Assembly: GCA_945869955.1 (NCBI GenBank)
Contig: CAMBQP010000027.1
Span: 1-39,265, forward strand
DNA: 39,265 bases
From: Schlesneria paludicola DSM 18645
GTDB lineage: Bacteria; Planctomycetota; Planctomycetia; Planctomycetales; Planctomycetaceae
Direction: 5' to 3'
The notes beneath the pieces are model-generated. The model had not been told where the DNA came from. It was given only the letters and a program-made list of their open reading frames with translations, and did no database searches. The position numbers and the translations under genes were made by a program. This document shows positions 6,606 through 15,303 of the stretch, one piece after another. Every line of letters starts with the position of its first letter. Within the stretch, counting starts at the first letter, position 1.

Positions 6606-8426
6606 ATGTCATGCACTTTGACCGTACCAAACGATGCGACTACTCGTTGGGGTTTTTCTGCCCTGTACGGCCTGCTGCTGGTTGTATCGGCGGGATGTCA
6701 AAGCTCGTCCACTCCCGAAATTCATTCTGAATCGAGCCCGTCGAAAGCCGTTTCCGGTGATCTTGCACCTCGTGATGCCTCTCCCTTTTCGGCGGCATTT
6801 CGTCCTAGCGAACAGGTTGTGGCACCGGTGACCCAGGAGGTGACACCAGAGATTTCGGCTCGTGCACAACTGTTGTTTGTGGATCAGGCCAGCGAACGCG
6901 GGCTGAAATTTGTCTGGCCCGACCAACCAAAACCAATGACCGCCTTAGAAGCGTTTGGAGCGGGTTGTGTCGTGTTTGATAGTGACAATGATGGCTGGCA
7001 AGACGTGCTATTGATTGGGAACCCTGCCCCGGCCTTTTTTCGGAATGAAGGGGGTGGGCGATTTCAGGATCGGACGGAAGAGAGTGGCCTGCAGGCGACT
7101 GCGGGACATTGGACCGGTGGTTCGATCGGGGATTATGACGGGGATGGCTTGCTGGATGTGTTGCTGACGGGATACCAGAAACTGGCACTCTATAAAAATC
7201 TGGATGGCCGGCGGTTTCGGGATGAAACCGCCTCGGCAGGATTGGATCCCGCGAATGGGGGGTTCTGGGGAGCCAGCTCGGGTTTTATGGACCTGGATCG
7301 AGACGGGTGGGTGGATCTGGTCATTTTGAATTACGTCGTCTTCGGGCCGGAAACGAAAAAATATTGCGAGTACGCACACGGGATTGTCTCGGGCTGTGGT
7401 CCCCGCTCGGATCTGCCCGAGTTTGGGCAAATCTGGAGAAATACCGGCACAAGTTCCTTTCAGATGATTCCCGCTGAACAGGCTATGAAACAGACGCATG
7501 GCGTGGGGATGGTGCTGGCCTTTACAGACCTCGACGACGATGGTCTGGTGGATTTTTATATTGGTAACGATGGGGTTGCTGCGGACCTGCTGCATAATCA
7601 GGGTGATTTCCGTTTTGAGAATATGGCCTCGATTGCCGGTGTCGCGACCTCGGATAATGGGCGGCCGCTCTCGGCCATGTCCGCCGACTGGGCCGATTTT
7701 GATCGTGATGGCCGGCTGGATCTTTTTGTGACCAATTGGTTTGACCTGTCGTCGGCACTCTTTCAAAGCCTGGGAAATACGTTGTTTGTGGACTGTGCCA
7801 AAGGGACAGACATCGCCCGAATTACTCGCAACAGCTTGGGGTTTGGTTCCAAGTGGATCGATTTTGATAACGATGGCTGGCCAGACTTGTTGATTGCGAA
7901 TGGGCATGTCAATCATAACTCGGCCGAGATCTACGGGTCGGGTGTCCCCTATCGCCAGCCTGTACAACTGTTGTGGAATCATCTTGGTCAACAATTCATT
8001 GATATTGTGCCCCAGTTGGGGGTGGACGTGCAGCGGCCCCTGGTGGGTCGGGGCTGTGCCACTGCCGATTTTGATCAGGATGGTCGCGTCGATCTGCTCG
8101 TCGTGGATTTCGAAGGTCCGGTCATGTTGCTGATGAATCAAACAGATTCCCGCTCGCACTGGCTAAAACTCGATCTGCACAGCTCGACACCAAACCGGTT
8201 CGCCTACGGGGCGCGTGCGGTGGGAAAATCGGGTGATCGCGTCTGGATTGCGGACCTGTCACCCACGTCCAGTTTCCTTTCGTCGAGTGATCCTCGGATT
8301 CACTGGGGTTTAGGGGACATCACCAGACTCGAAACCCTGACCATCCGCTGGCCGTCGGGTGCAATCCAGACTCTGGAAAACGTGGCGGTCGATCAGATTT
8401 TGAGAATCGAAGAGAATCGTCCTTGA
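6606..8426 (+). CDS. CRTAC1-like FG-GAP/ASPIC lipoprotein
   Basis: The 606-residue product is an exported lipoprotein: hydrophobic LYGLLLVVSAG with lipobox SAG-C31, followed by a Ser/Pro-rich linker. Residues ~85-500 form an FG-GAP/VCBS beta-propeller with seven calcium-binding loops (DSDNDGWQD, DYDGDGLLD, DLDRDGWVD, DLDDDGLVD, DFDRDGRLD, DFDNDGWPD, DFDQDGRVD). The last ~90 residues are an ASPIC/UnbV domain (GARAV..., IHWGLGD, IRWPSGAIQ). The architecture is that of CRTAC1-family proteins, abundant in planctomycetes and often next to TPR proteins, as here. Role unknown; surface binding or adhesion is inferred. Start: ATG at 6606 with GGAG 11 nt upstream; TTG at 6567 is possible. The TPR gene starts 15 bp after the stop, so an operon is likely. 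Confidence 0.9.
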   Translation: MSCTLTVPNDATTRWGFSALYGLLLVVSAGCQSSSTPEIHSESSPSKAVSGDLAPRDASPFSAAFRPSEQVVAPVTQEVTPEISARAQLLFVDQASERGLKFVWPDQPKPMTALEAFGAGCVVFDSDNDGWQDVLLIGNPAPAFFRNEGGGRFQDRTEESGLQATAGHWTGGSIGDYDGDGLLDVLLTGYQKLALYKNLDGRRFRDETASAGLDPANGGFWGASSGFMDLDRDGWVDLVILNYVVFGPETKKYCEYAHGIVSGCGPRSDLPEFGQIWRNTGTSSFQMIPAEQAMKQTHGVGMVLAFTDLDDDGLVDFYIGNDGVAADLLHNQGDFRFENMASIAGVATSDNGRPLSAMSADWADFDRDGRLDLFVTNWFDLSSALFQSLGNTLFVDCAKGTDIARITRNSLGFGSKWIDFDNDGWPDLLIANGHVNHNSAEIYGSGVPYRQPVQLLWNHLGQQFIDIVPQLGVDVQRPLVGRGCATADFDQDGRVDLLVVDFEGPVMLLMNQTDSRSHWLKLDLHSSTPNRFAYGARAVGKSGDRVWIADLSPTSSFLSSSDPRIHWGLGDITRLETLTIRWPSGAIQTLENVAVDQILRIEENRP

Positions 8427-8441
8427 GGAAATAGGCTGGTG

Positions 8442-9665
8442 ATGAACGTTTTGCGTCTGCGAATTGGTCTGTTCTCGCTGCTGGCCATCACCTTTCTGGC
8501 GGTACTGGCGTTTCCGCAGGTTGCTCGGGAATGGCGACGGCATCAAGAGAATCAATTGGCCAATCAATGCCGTCAGGCGGCCTCTCTGCATCGTTGGGAT
8601 GAATTGAAGGTGCTGGTCGAGCGCTGGACCAGTCAGAATCCGTCGAGTGGCGAGGGGTGGATGCTGCGGGGACGGGCCGCGATCGGTCGTGGTGAATGGT
8701 CGGAAGCGGCTGACAGTTTTTCGAAAGTACCAGACTGGGATCCTCAGGCGGTCGCAGCACTGGCCGAGGCAACGCAATTGAGGTTTCGTCGATTGAACGA
8801 TCCCCTGAAGGGTGCCGAGACACTCGAACGGATCCTCAGAATCAACCCCAAAGCGGCGGAAGCTCATCAGCAGTTGATCGGGTTCTATGCGGCCACGTTA
8901 CAACGTCAAAAGCTCGCGAAGCAGATTCGTGCGGCGATTGCGGCGCAGTGCGAACCCCCAGAAGCTTATGCTTACGATTTTCTGCTTTTTACCCTGCGAG
9001 ATAATAATACCGTCTCTCTTAACGCCCGCTGGCTAAAAGAGCATCCTGAGGAAGAGATCTTTCTGGTGTCGAATTTCCTGCTCCGTCCCGAGCTTGCTGT
9101 GCAGGATTCAAGTTCTGCTTCGATGTCGACCGCTTCGTCCCCCAGTTATCCCGAATCAGAAAGCGTCAGCGACAAGAAAAAACAGGTGGATGTCATGCTG
9201 CAACGATTTCCGCAGAACATCGAGTTGCTCGCCTATCAGGCTAATCTCTGCATTGTCACGGGGGATGTTCGTCGTGGTGCGGAGATCTTGGCACAGGCTC
9301 CGGCATCGGCCGGGACTGATGCTCGCTTCTGGCGGCTGGAAGGATGGATTCATGAATCGAATCAGGAATTCGACAAAGCGATTTCCGCCTATCACCGGGG
9401 ACTGGAACTGCACGCCGTTGATTGGAATACGATGATCCGGCTGTCGGTGGTGGAACGCCGCAAGCAGAATCTGGCTGAGGTGAAGCGGCTGACGGCGCTG
9501 GTGGAACGGGCGCTCGAACTACGACGAGATCTTCGTAAGGATGATGGTTCGAAAACCCCTTCGCCTGCGATTCTGGGTGAACTGGCACAGTACTATCGGG
9601 ATTGCGGTGAAAAAACGGTGGGGCCCGCTTTGGAGCGAAGGATTGGTGGGCGGTCGGTTAGGTGA
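8442..9665 (+). CDS. Membrane-anchored TPR-repeat protein
   Basis: The 407-residue product begins with one membrane segment (residues ~6-26, LRIGLFSLLAITFLAVLAF), followed by helical hairpins with TPR character: GEGWMLRGRAAIGRGEWSEA, AETLERILRINPKAAEAHQQ, DARFWRLEGWIHESNQEFDK and an ISAYHRGLELHAVDWNTMIR segment near the end. A Ser/Pro-rich linker sits mid-protein (~residues 225-245). TPR proteins act as protein-binding scaffolds. Start: ATG at 8442, with a GTG directly before it at 8439; GAGGAA and AGG lie upstream. It follows the CRTAC1-like lipoprotein by 15 bp, so the two are probably co-expressed partners at the cell envelope. No enzyme motif visible. Confidence 0.82.
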   Translation: MNVLRLRIGLFSLLAITFLAVLAFPQVAREWRRHQENQLANQCRQAASLHRWDELKVLVERWTSQNPSSGEGWMLRGRAAIGRGEWSEAADSFSKVPDWDPQAVAALAEATQLRFRRLNDPLKGAETLERILRINPKAAEAHQQLIGFYAATLQRQKLAKQIRAAIAAQCEPPEAYAYDFLLFTLRDNNTVSLNARWLKEHPEEEIFLVSNFLLRPELAVQDSSSASMSTASSPSYPESESVSDKKKQVDVMLQRFPQNIELLAYQANLCIVTGDVRRGAEILAQAPASAGTDARFWRLEGWIHESNQEFDKAISAYHRGLELHAVDWNTMIRLSVVERRKQNLAEVKRLTALVERALELRRDLRKDDGSKTPSPAILGELAQYYRDCGEKTVGPALERRIGGRSVR

Positions 9666-9670
9666 GCAAG

Positions 9671-9705
9671 TTTTCAGTTTTCAGTTTTCATTTTTCAGTT
9701 TTCAG
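9671..9705. repeat. Heptamer tandem array (TTTTCAG)5
   Basis: Five 7-bp units at 9671-9705: TTTTCAG in four and TTTTCAT in the third. It starts 6 bp after the TPR gene stop, in the gap between convergent genes. Slippage-prone sequence; it lies outside coding DNA, so phase variation of a protein is not suggested. Confidence 0.9.
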
Positions 9706-9730
9706 GGCTCCTAATCTTTTTATCTTTTCC

Positions 9731-9757
9731 GATTCGTGTGATTCGTTTGATTCGTGG
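9731..9757. repeat. 9-bp tandem repeat (GATTCGTNN)3
   Basis: Three 9-bp units GATTCGTGT, GATTCGTTT and GATTCGTGG at 9731-9757, 26 bp after the TTTTCAG array and 31 bp before the end of the convergent AAA ATPase gene. Confidence 0.85.
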
Positions 9758-9787
9758 TTCACAATCTTCGCATTTTTTGATTTCCCG

Positions 9788-11791
9788 TCAGCTTCCTCCC
9801 AGCTTCATGCGGCCGATGCGGGAGAGACGGGCGCTGTGAACGGGATGCGGTGCGGTTCTGAGTGATGCGGCGAGCCATGAGGCGCGGGGGACCTTTTCAT
9901 CAGTCGGCTCTTTCAAAATGGGGAGCCGAACCCCTTTTTGAATCTGTTTGTAACGCTCGATGTCGGTCGGATGAATGTAGAGCCGTTTTGATGAGACCAG
10001 TTCACAGATGAGCTCACACAACGGTTGACTCATGCCGGCCCACAAGACGGTATTGGGATTTGAACGGACCGCCAGGCCTTGATCCCCCGCCACTTCCATG
10101 TACGGGGACATGGCTTCGACTAGACCCGGAAACAGGACATCACCATCTTTGCGGACATATTCGACGATTCCCGCTTTCAACTGCCCGGACGCAGCCAATT
10201 GGGCCCACGGGGGCAACGGAGCCGAGTCATCATCGTCGACGGGAATCCGCGTCGTCTCGATGCGCTGTTCGGCTTCAAGCATCGCGGTGACGCGGCTATC
10301 CGAAGTGGCGCGGCGACAGCGGTCTTGGGCCCAGTTTCTCAGCGCGAAGATTTTGTCTTCCATCGTTACGGAAAGTGGCACGGTCGACCTCCAGGCCCGC
10401 TCTAATTCCTCTTGTGACAGGATCTGGCCATTTCCGAAGGCTTCAATCAAGGCGGTCACGACGATTTGCTCGAGCTCGGCTCCACTGAACCCATCGGTCC
10501 GGCGGGCGAGGTCACTCAAATCGAATTGCTCGGTCTTCCATCCTCGTTTTTTGAGATGGATGCCGAGAATGTGTTTGCGTTCTTCAAAGTTGGGCAAATC
10601 GACAAAAAAGAGCTCGTCAAAGCGACCGCGGCGGAGCATTTCGGGGGGGAGATTTTCGACCGAGTTGGCTGTGGCGACGACAAAAATCGGCTTTTGAATT
10701 TCGGCCATCCAGGTGAGAAATGTTCCCACCAGCCGCAACATGGTGGCATCTGCGGCTCCGACACCATCCCCTTCGACTCCCGCAAACCCTTTTTCGATTT
10801 CATCCAGCCAGAGCACGGCGGGGGCGATCGATTCGACCAAACTCAAGACACTACGCATATTCTTTTCGGACTCGCCCCGCTGAGCTCCTAACAGGGCGGC
10901 AATATCAAGTCGCATCAAAGGGAAGCTGAGTAATCGAGCAGTGGCACGGGCGGTGAGGCTTTTGCCGCAACCCTGTACACCCAGCAGTAGCATCCCTTTG
11001 GGGAGCGGAATCCCCTGCTCGCGGGCACGGGGTGAATAGGCTTCGGCTCGTTTGGACATCCATTCCTTGAGCTGATCCAGGCCGCCGATGTCGGCAACAT
11101 TTTCGTCCAGGTCATAGAATTCCAGTAAGTCGGACCCCGAGGCCAGGGTTCGCTTTTCGGAGATCAGGGCAGTGAAGACATCGTCGTTCAATTCGGTTCG
11201 ACCACGAAGCGCGCGCATCCAGGCCTTGCGGGCTTCTTGTGCGGTCAGACCCATGACCGCTTTAATCAACCGGTCTTCATTGTCCGAGCTCAGCTGCAGC
11301 GGATTGGCCGCTTGTCGCAGTACCGCCAACACCTGATCAAATTCATCGCGTAAATCGTCGTAGTCGGGAATCGGGAGTTCGATGCGGACGGAATCTTTTT
11401 CGAGTTCGAGCGGAACCTGTAAGACAGGACCGAACAGCAGCAACGTTTTTCGCTGTGCAATCAGTTCCGGCAGCAGGTCTCGCAATTGCCGCAGAACCAA
11501 GGGGTCCTGGAGATACGGGTGAAAGTCTTTGATGAGGAACAAGTGTTCTTCTGGGTAATCACGGATTTGTGTCAGCAGGCGACTGGCCGAAGGGGGCTCG
11601 TGGTCTTCGCCCGAAATCGGTGGTTGCAATCCGCGGGTGATGGTCCAGGTCACCAAGCCCCGTTCGCTTTCGAGCGCCAGTTCTGCCAGTTCTCGCTCCC
11701 AACGATCTTCCTCGGCCGTTTTTAAAAACAACAGTGGGTAACCTGATTCAATTCGAGCCCGGATATCGTCCAGAACCGCTTCTGTTTTCAT
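9788..11791 (-). CDS. Ycf46-like AAA ATPase with C-terminal extension
   Basis: The 667-residue product has an N-terminal region (~1-230) typical of Ycf46 proteins (DIRARIESGYPLLFLKTAEE), then an AAA core: Walker A GVQGCGKS at 271-278, Walker B VLWLDE at ~326-331, sensor-1 VVATANS at ~371-377, an RRGRFDE arginine finger at ~387-393 and the FSGAELEQ helix. This core is shared with FtsH and CDC48-type remodellers. Ycf46 proteins of cyanobacteria and plastids are ~500 residues; here ~160 further residues follow the AAA lid, with an acidic VDDDDSAPLPPWAQL linker and then an unrecognised domain. It is soluble and cytoplasmic. Role unknown; an energy-dependent remodelling role is inferred. Start: ATG at 11791, preceded by AAGAGTGGATCC; the frame extends to 11890 but the added residues are not family-like. 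Confidence 0.88.
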   Translation of the reverse strand: MKTEAVLDDIRARIESGYPLLFLKTAEEDRWERELAELALESERGLVTWTITRGLQPPISGEDHEPPSASRLLTQIRDYPEEHLFLIKDFHPYLQDPLVLRQLRDLLPELIAQRKTLLLFGPVLQVPLELEKDSVRIELPIPDYDDLRDEFDQVLAVLRQAANPLQLSSDNEDRLIKAVMGLTAQEARKAWMRALRGRTELNDDVFTALISEKRTLASGSDLLEFYDLDENVADIGGLDQLKEWMSKRAEAYSPRAREQGIPLPKGMLLLGVQGCGKSLTARATARLLSFPLMRLDIAALLGAQRGESEKNMRSVLSLVESIAPAVLWLDEIEKGFAGVEGDGVGAADATMLRLVGTFLTWMAEIQKPIFVVATANSVENLPPEMLRRGRFDELFFVDLPNFEERKHILGIHLKKRGWKTEQFDLSDLARRTDGFSGAELEQIVVTALIEAFGNGQILSQEELERAWRSTVPLSVTMEDKIFALRNWAQDRCRRATSDSRVTAMLEAEQRIETTRIPVDDDDSAPLPPWAQLAASGQLKAGIVEYVRKDGDVLFPGLVEAMSPYMEVAGDQGLAVRSNPNTVLWAGMSQPLCELICELVSSKRLYIHPTDIERYKQIQKGVRLPILKEPTDEKVPRASWLAASLRTAPHPVHSARLSRIGRMKLGGS

Positions 11792-11990
11792 GGATCCACT
11801 CTTTTTTGATGCTTGAAATGACTCGACGCGGTGTGTGAAAGGGATCGCCGTCGCGGTGCGGCCTTGAGCGAGAAGAATCCGGGAAGACATTCCGGAAGAT
11901 CCGCCGTAAACCGACTCCGTAAACAGACCCTGCGAGAGGTCTTGGAAAGCGATCGCGGGTGCGCCTCGAAAGCGCGATTTTCGCGGGCGA

Positions 11991-12422
11991 TCAGGCCATC
12001 ACAACCCCCTTTTTCAGAATCAGATTGGCGTAAATGGCCGTCTCGCCGGTGGCAACAATCGCGTAGGCGGATTTCGCAAAATCATAAAAACGAAAACGCT
12101 CGATCGGTCTCAATTCGACTTCGTGACCCTCGTGAGCGGCGAGGACTCGGCGATAATCAGACCAGATGGGAGGCTCCATCGCATCGTCATTCACCGGTTG
12201 CATCACACTGGCGGGGTGGTCCACAAAGGTGTCTAACGGAAAGAATTGCATGATTGCGTCGAGCAGTGGAATCACGCCGTGTCCATCGGCCCGAACCACG
12301 CGCTGAGCGCAACTTTCGGCGGGGAAATTGCCATCGGCGAGCACGATTTCGTCACCATGCCCCATCCTCATCAGAATCGACATCAATTCGGGCGAAATGA
12401 TCGGGGGGATATTTTTCAGCAT
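11991..12422 (-). CDS. fucU: L-fucose mutarotase (RbsD/FucU family)
   Basis: The 143-residue product is full length for FucU, which interconverts alpha and beta anomers of L-fucose so that fucose isomerase receives the right form. It begins MLKNIPPIISPELM, then GHGDEIVLADGNFP with the catalytic-type His22 and Asp30, the RADGHGVIPLLDAI motif, and the C-terminal YAIVATGETAIYANLILKKG with Tyr120, all in FucU numbering. These features favour FucU over ribose-specific RbsD. No other fucose gene is visible in the window, so it may serve a dispersed pathway. Start: ATG at 12422 with GAAGAA upstream. It lies upstream of, and in the same direction as, the Ycf46-like gene (199-bp gap), so co-transcription is uncertain. 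Cytoplasmic, probably a multimer as in the family. Confidence 0.9.
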   Translation of the reverse strand: MLKNIPPIISPELMSILMRMGHGDEIVLADGNFPAESCAQRVVRADGHGVIPLLDAIMQFFPLDTFVDHPASVMQPVNDDAMEPPIWSDYRRVLAAHEGHEVELRPIERFRFYDFAKSAYAIVATGETAIYANLILKKGVVMA

Positions 12423-12722
12423 CAGAGTTCTTCATTCAGAAAACGGGAGCAACACCAGATCGAATCATCACAGCCAATCGGAACGGTATGACATGCGACC
12501 GTACTGACGACTCACATCATACCGCGACCATTTGCGGCTCACGAGTCAGTGGGCTGAAGCCTGGGGCTTTTGCGCGGCGTTCAGGGGCGATGTTCGGCAG
12601 AATCTGCCGGTGCCGAGGGAGTTGTCGTTGTTGACTCCGTTTTTTAACTCAGCTGAACAGAGAATCTGGTCGATAAATAAAGTTGCTTCGAAGACCGTAC
12701 AAGCTTCTCTGGACGAGTTGTT
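12423..12722. other. Divergent intergenic region
   Basis: 300 bp between fucU (minus) and the low-complexity envelope gene (plus). It contains an imperfect inverted repeat, ACTGAC-GA-CTC (12503-12513) and GAGTCAGT (12543-12550), around a small CCGC/GCGG stem, and a short GGCT/AGCC hairpin just after. These could be operator or attenuation elements. No promoter with both boxes in good spacing was identified. Confidence 0.4.
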
Positions 12723-14291
12723 TTGGCAGTCCAAACGACCAATATCACCGTTCGACATTTTCACCTGCGAATCGTTGCGAGCGCGATCAGCATGCTGATC
12801 ATCGTTTCGCTCCCGTCGGGCTGTGCCCGGACACGGCCCGCGATCACTTCGCTGTGGCAGCAAGTTCCACCGGTTCGCTGGCCGGGAAAAGAGACCCATC
12901 CGGACCGGGAATCAACGGACAATTTGACCGAACCCGCGGTGGCCGCCAACGTCGCCCTGCAACAGGATTCGACGAGTCAATCGGAATCGACAAGTGAGGT
13001 GCTGGCGCGGGGCGAGGAAACCTCGGCTGGGGGGAAAACCAAAAGTCCTCCCCGGCGTCTGGGCCTGCCGCTGATCTCGTCCGATCGAGAGAGCGAAGGG
13101 ACGTCCTCTGATCCGAATTCGCGGGAACCCGCCGAAACCACTCACGCCCACCCCATCGAGACGGAGCAATTCAATTCTCCACTGGAACGGTTAAACGCGG
13201 CATTGACTGATGATGTTCGTCATGCCATGACCTTACCACGGCGAAGCGTCACCGCACTGGAAGAACGATTTCGTGTTGATTCACTGATCTCGCGGGCCAA
13301 GGAACTCTTTGCGATCGGCCAGCTCGATCGGGCGCACGAGGCGGCGGTTGCGGCTCAGAAACTCGGTGACGCGGCACAACTGGATTACGCTCCAGACGAG
13401 GATCGTCCGCTGGATCTGGTGCGCCGGATTGAAGGGCAAATGGACGCCACGCGACTCACGCAGGAGCCAGGGACTGCTGACGAATCCTCCGCAGCGACAC
13501 GGACTGAGGAACCCGAAGAGACTTCTCAACTTTCCACCCAACTTGCCACTCCCCCCGCGAAAGAAGCAAAAGGGACACCGAAAACGCCAAGAAACTGGTC
13601 CACGTTCTTCCGACGAGAAAAGAAACCTGCGGCCCCTGCATCAGAAGATCCGGTGACACCTGGTCCACTGACACCTGGTCCACTGACACAAGATCCGGTG
13701 ACACAAGTTTCGAGCGAGGCGATTCGGAATACTTTCCGAGCCGATCGAATTGACTCGACTCCGCCAGCGCGGACCCATCAAATTCCGGCTCATGATGCGA
13801 TTGTCATGGCGAATCGCAGCGTCTCGCTGGAAGCACGGGAATCGATCTCGGAATCGAGGACGGTGGCGACATCCCGAACGACGGACCCTCGAACGATAGA
13901 ACCTGTCACGACGACTCCAGAGGCAATCCCGGCGACCACGCGAGCACCCGCTTCGAGCGAATCCGAGGATTGTGCCGCCGAAGAGGACCGAATTCCTGCC
14001 AGAATCTCGAGCAGGGTACTCGCGGCTGCGATACGTTCGTCCGACCTGTTGCGAGAAACCGAATCCGAATCAAGATCACTCCCTTCGACGCGAAAACACG
14101 CTGGCATTCCAGCGCAATCGGGTGCTGAGATTCTCATGGAAGCGATTGAGGAACCTGATCAGAATCCCAAATCGCGCTCGTTTTCGCTGGGTCTCGCGGT
14201 GGGTCTTGTCGGCTTCGTGAGCTTGCTGTTGATAGGCCTTTTTCGACGGCCAATCAGCCAAGTATTCGGGCTAGCGAAATCTCGGCACTGA
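12723..14291 (+). CDS. Low-complexity envelope protein, lipoprotein-like, with C-terminal membrane segment
   Basis: The 522-residue product is not recognised. It starts with a signal sequence (LRIVASAISMLIIVSLPSGC) whose Cys34 fits a lipobox apart from Pro at -3. The long Ser/Thr/Pro/Glu-rich body is probably disordered. A small helical, TPR-like part lies at ~180-240 (SLISRAKELFAIGQLDRAHE), and a repeated TPGPLTPGPLTQDPVTQ around residue 315 comes from a DNA tandem repeat at about 13650-13705. One membrane helix (GLAVGLVGFVSLLLIGLF, ~497-514) sits close to the C-terminus. Both ends could thus be membrane-attached. Start: TTG at 12723 with GGACGAG upstream; the next in-frame ATG (12792) would cut into the signal sequence. 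It converges with the next gene, overlapping its 3' end by 38 bp. Function unknown. Confidence 0.65.
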   Translation: MAVQTTNITVRHFHLRIVASAISMLIIVSLPSGCARTRPAITSLWQQVPPVRWPGKETHPDRESTDNLTEPAVAANVALQQDSTSQSESTSEVLARGEETSAGGKTKSPPRRLGLPLISSDRESEGTSSDPNSREPAETTHAHPIETEQFNSPLERLNAALTDDVRHAMTLPRRSVTALEERFRVDSLISRAKELFAIGQLDRAHEAAVAAQKLGDAAQLDYAPDEDRPLDLVRRIEGQMDATRLTQEPGTADESSAATRTEEPEETSQLSTQLATPPAKEAKGTPKTPRNWSTFFRREKKPAAPASEDPVTPGPLTPGPLTQDPVTQVSSEAIRNTFRADRIDSTPPARTHQIPAHDAIVMANRSVSLEARESISESRTVATSRTTDPRTIEPVTTTPEAIPATTRAPASSESEDCAAEEDRIPARISSRVLAAAIRSSDLLRETESESRSLPSTRKHAGIPAQSGAEILMEAIEEPDQNPKSRSFSLGLAVGLVGFVSLLLIGLFRRPISQVFGLAKSRH

Positions 14292-15084
14292 GATCCTGCC
14301 TGGCAGAGACGGGGTAGCGGGGGGATTCTCCGAATCGATGCCTGTGTGCAATCATACGCCATTCCATCAAGGATCGCGACGCGTCCGGCTTGGTCGAGCG
14401 TGCGGGTTGAATCGCCATCAGGATCGCTCGCATCAGACCGGCAAATTCTGGTTCATCCAAGAATTCTGCGGGAAATTGCAAGGGGCTTGAGAACGCGACT
14501 ACGTTTACCGATCGCGTTTCAACGGCCCCCGAGACCCACACACTCGCCCCCTGAATTTGCTTGAGGCGCTGATGATCGAATGCGAATGCCGCACCGTCGT
14601 AGTCCGTGGCAAAGGAGGCCAGAATCTGGTCTGTCCAGAGTTCTGTACGACGACGAAATCGATCGAGCTGCATCACTCGTTGAGCTTCATTCGGGGGTCG
14701 ATTCAGCAGTTCGGCAAGAACGTGATGCCGTACCTGAGTCAGTCCATTGATCACATTACGAGCAATCAATGTCAGATCACCGCTCCCGTTGCGTCGATCC
14801 AGGCAAGCGAGCACGGTCCCCCACGTTCGCACCAACATTTCGCTGGCAAATAAACCGGGGGCGAATGCTTCCAATCGGTCCATCTCGTGTGGCACCCGAT
14901 TGGTGTCGCTTTCCAGTTGTTTCATCCATCGTTGCTGCAACTGACGACCGGTCTGCCAGAAAAGTTGTAACGATCTCGCGGGAGGGATTTGAATCTCGTC
15001 AATCAAATCTTGGGCAGCGTGGGCAACGACGATCGCCAACTCGGCAATCGATCGGACAGACAGGCCGAATTCCCTGGATGTCAT
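14254..15084 (-). CDS. Uncharacterised mostly helical protein
   Basis: The 276-residue product is not recognised. It is soluble, without signal peptide or membrane segment, and appears largely alpha-helical in the first ~190 residues (RSIAELAIVVAHAAQDLIDE, GDLTLIARNVINGL, RRRTELWTDQILASFATDY), then more mixed (VWVSGAVETRSVNVVAFSSP). No catalytic or metal motif stands out. The start is well supported: ATG at 15084 with TTGAGGT (15089-15095) at the right spacing; a longer frame to 15267 encodes non-family-like residues. Its 3' end overlaps the convergent envelope gene by 38 bp. It lies downstream of aroB in the same direction, separated by 254 bp and a strong hairpin, so is probably a separate unit. 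Confidence 0.7.
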   Translation of the reverse strand: MTSREFGLSVRSIAELAIVVAHAAQDLIDEIQIPPARSLQLFWQTGRQLQQRWMKQLESDTNRVPHEMDRLEAFAPGLFASEMLVRTWGTVLACLDRRNGSGDLTLIARNVINGLTQVRHHVLAELLNRPPNEAQRVMQLDRFRRRTELWTDQILASFATDYDGAAFAFDHQRLKQIQGASVWVSGAVETRSVNVVAFSSPLQFPAEFLDEPEFAGLMRAILMAIQPARSTKPDASRSLMEWRMIAHRHRFGESPRYPVSARQDLSAEISLARILG

Positions 15085-15303
15085 ACTGACCTCAATCGGT
15101 GGTGTAAAAATCGGATCAGCAAGTCTGTTAGCAAACCAGATGCCATAGCGAGTTTTCGCGAAAAGCACTTGGTTTGTTGACGTTTTGACCGAAATCCCAC
15201 CCCCGATGGGGATCGAATTGTCCGCGAGCATGATGCCGGGAAACCACATTTGTCGCGGGGAAACCACATCCCCGCTTCGGGAAATCAGGGGGTGAGATGC
15301 GAC

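Noticed and set aside
7008..8159. 383-codon minus-strand frame opposite the FG-GAP lipoprotein
   Set aside because: Produced by the repetitive GATGG/GACGG loop codons on the plus strand; Ile/His-rich product without a family match.
9671..9757. CRISPR-like array
   Set aside because: Units are 7 and 9 bp without spacers; these are simple tandem repeats.
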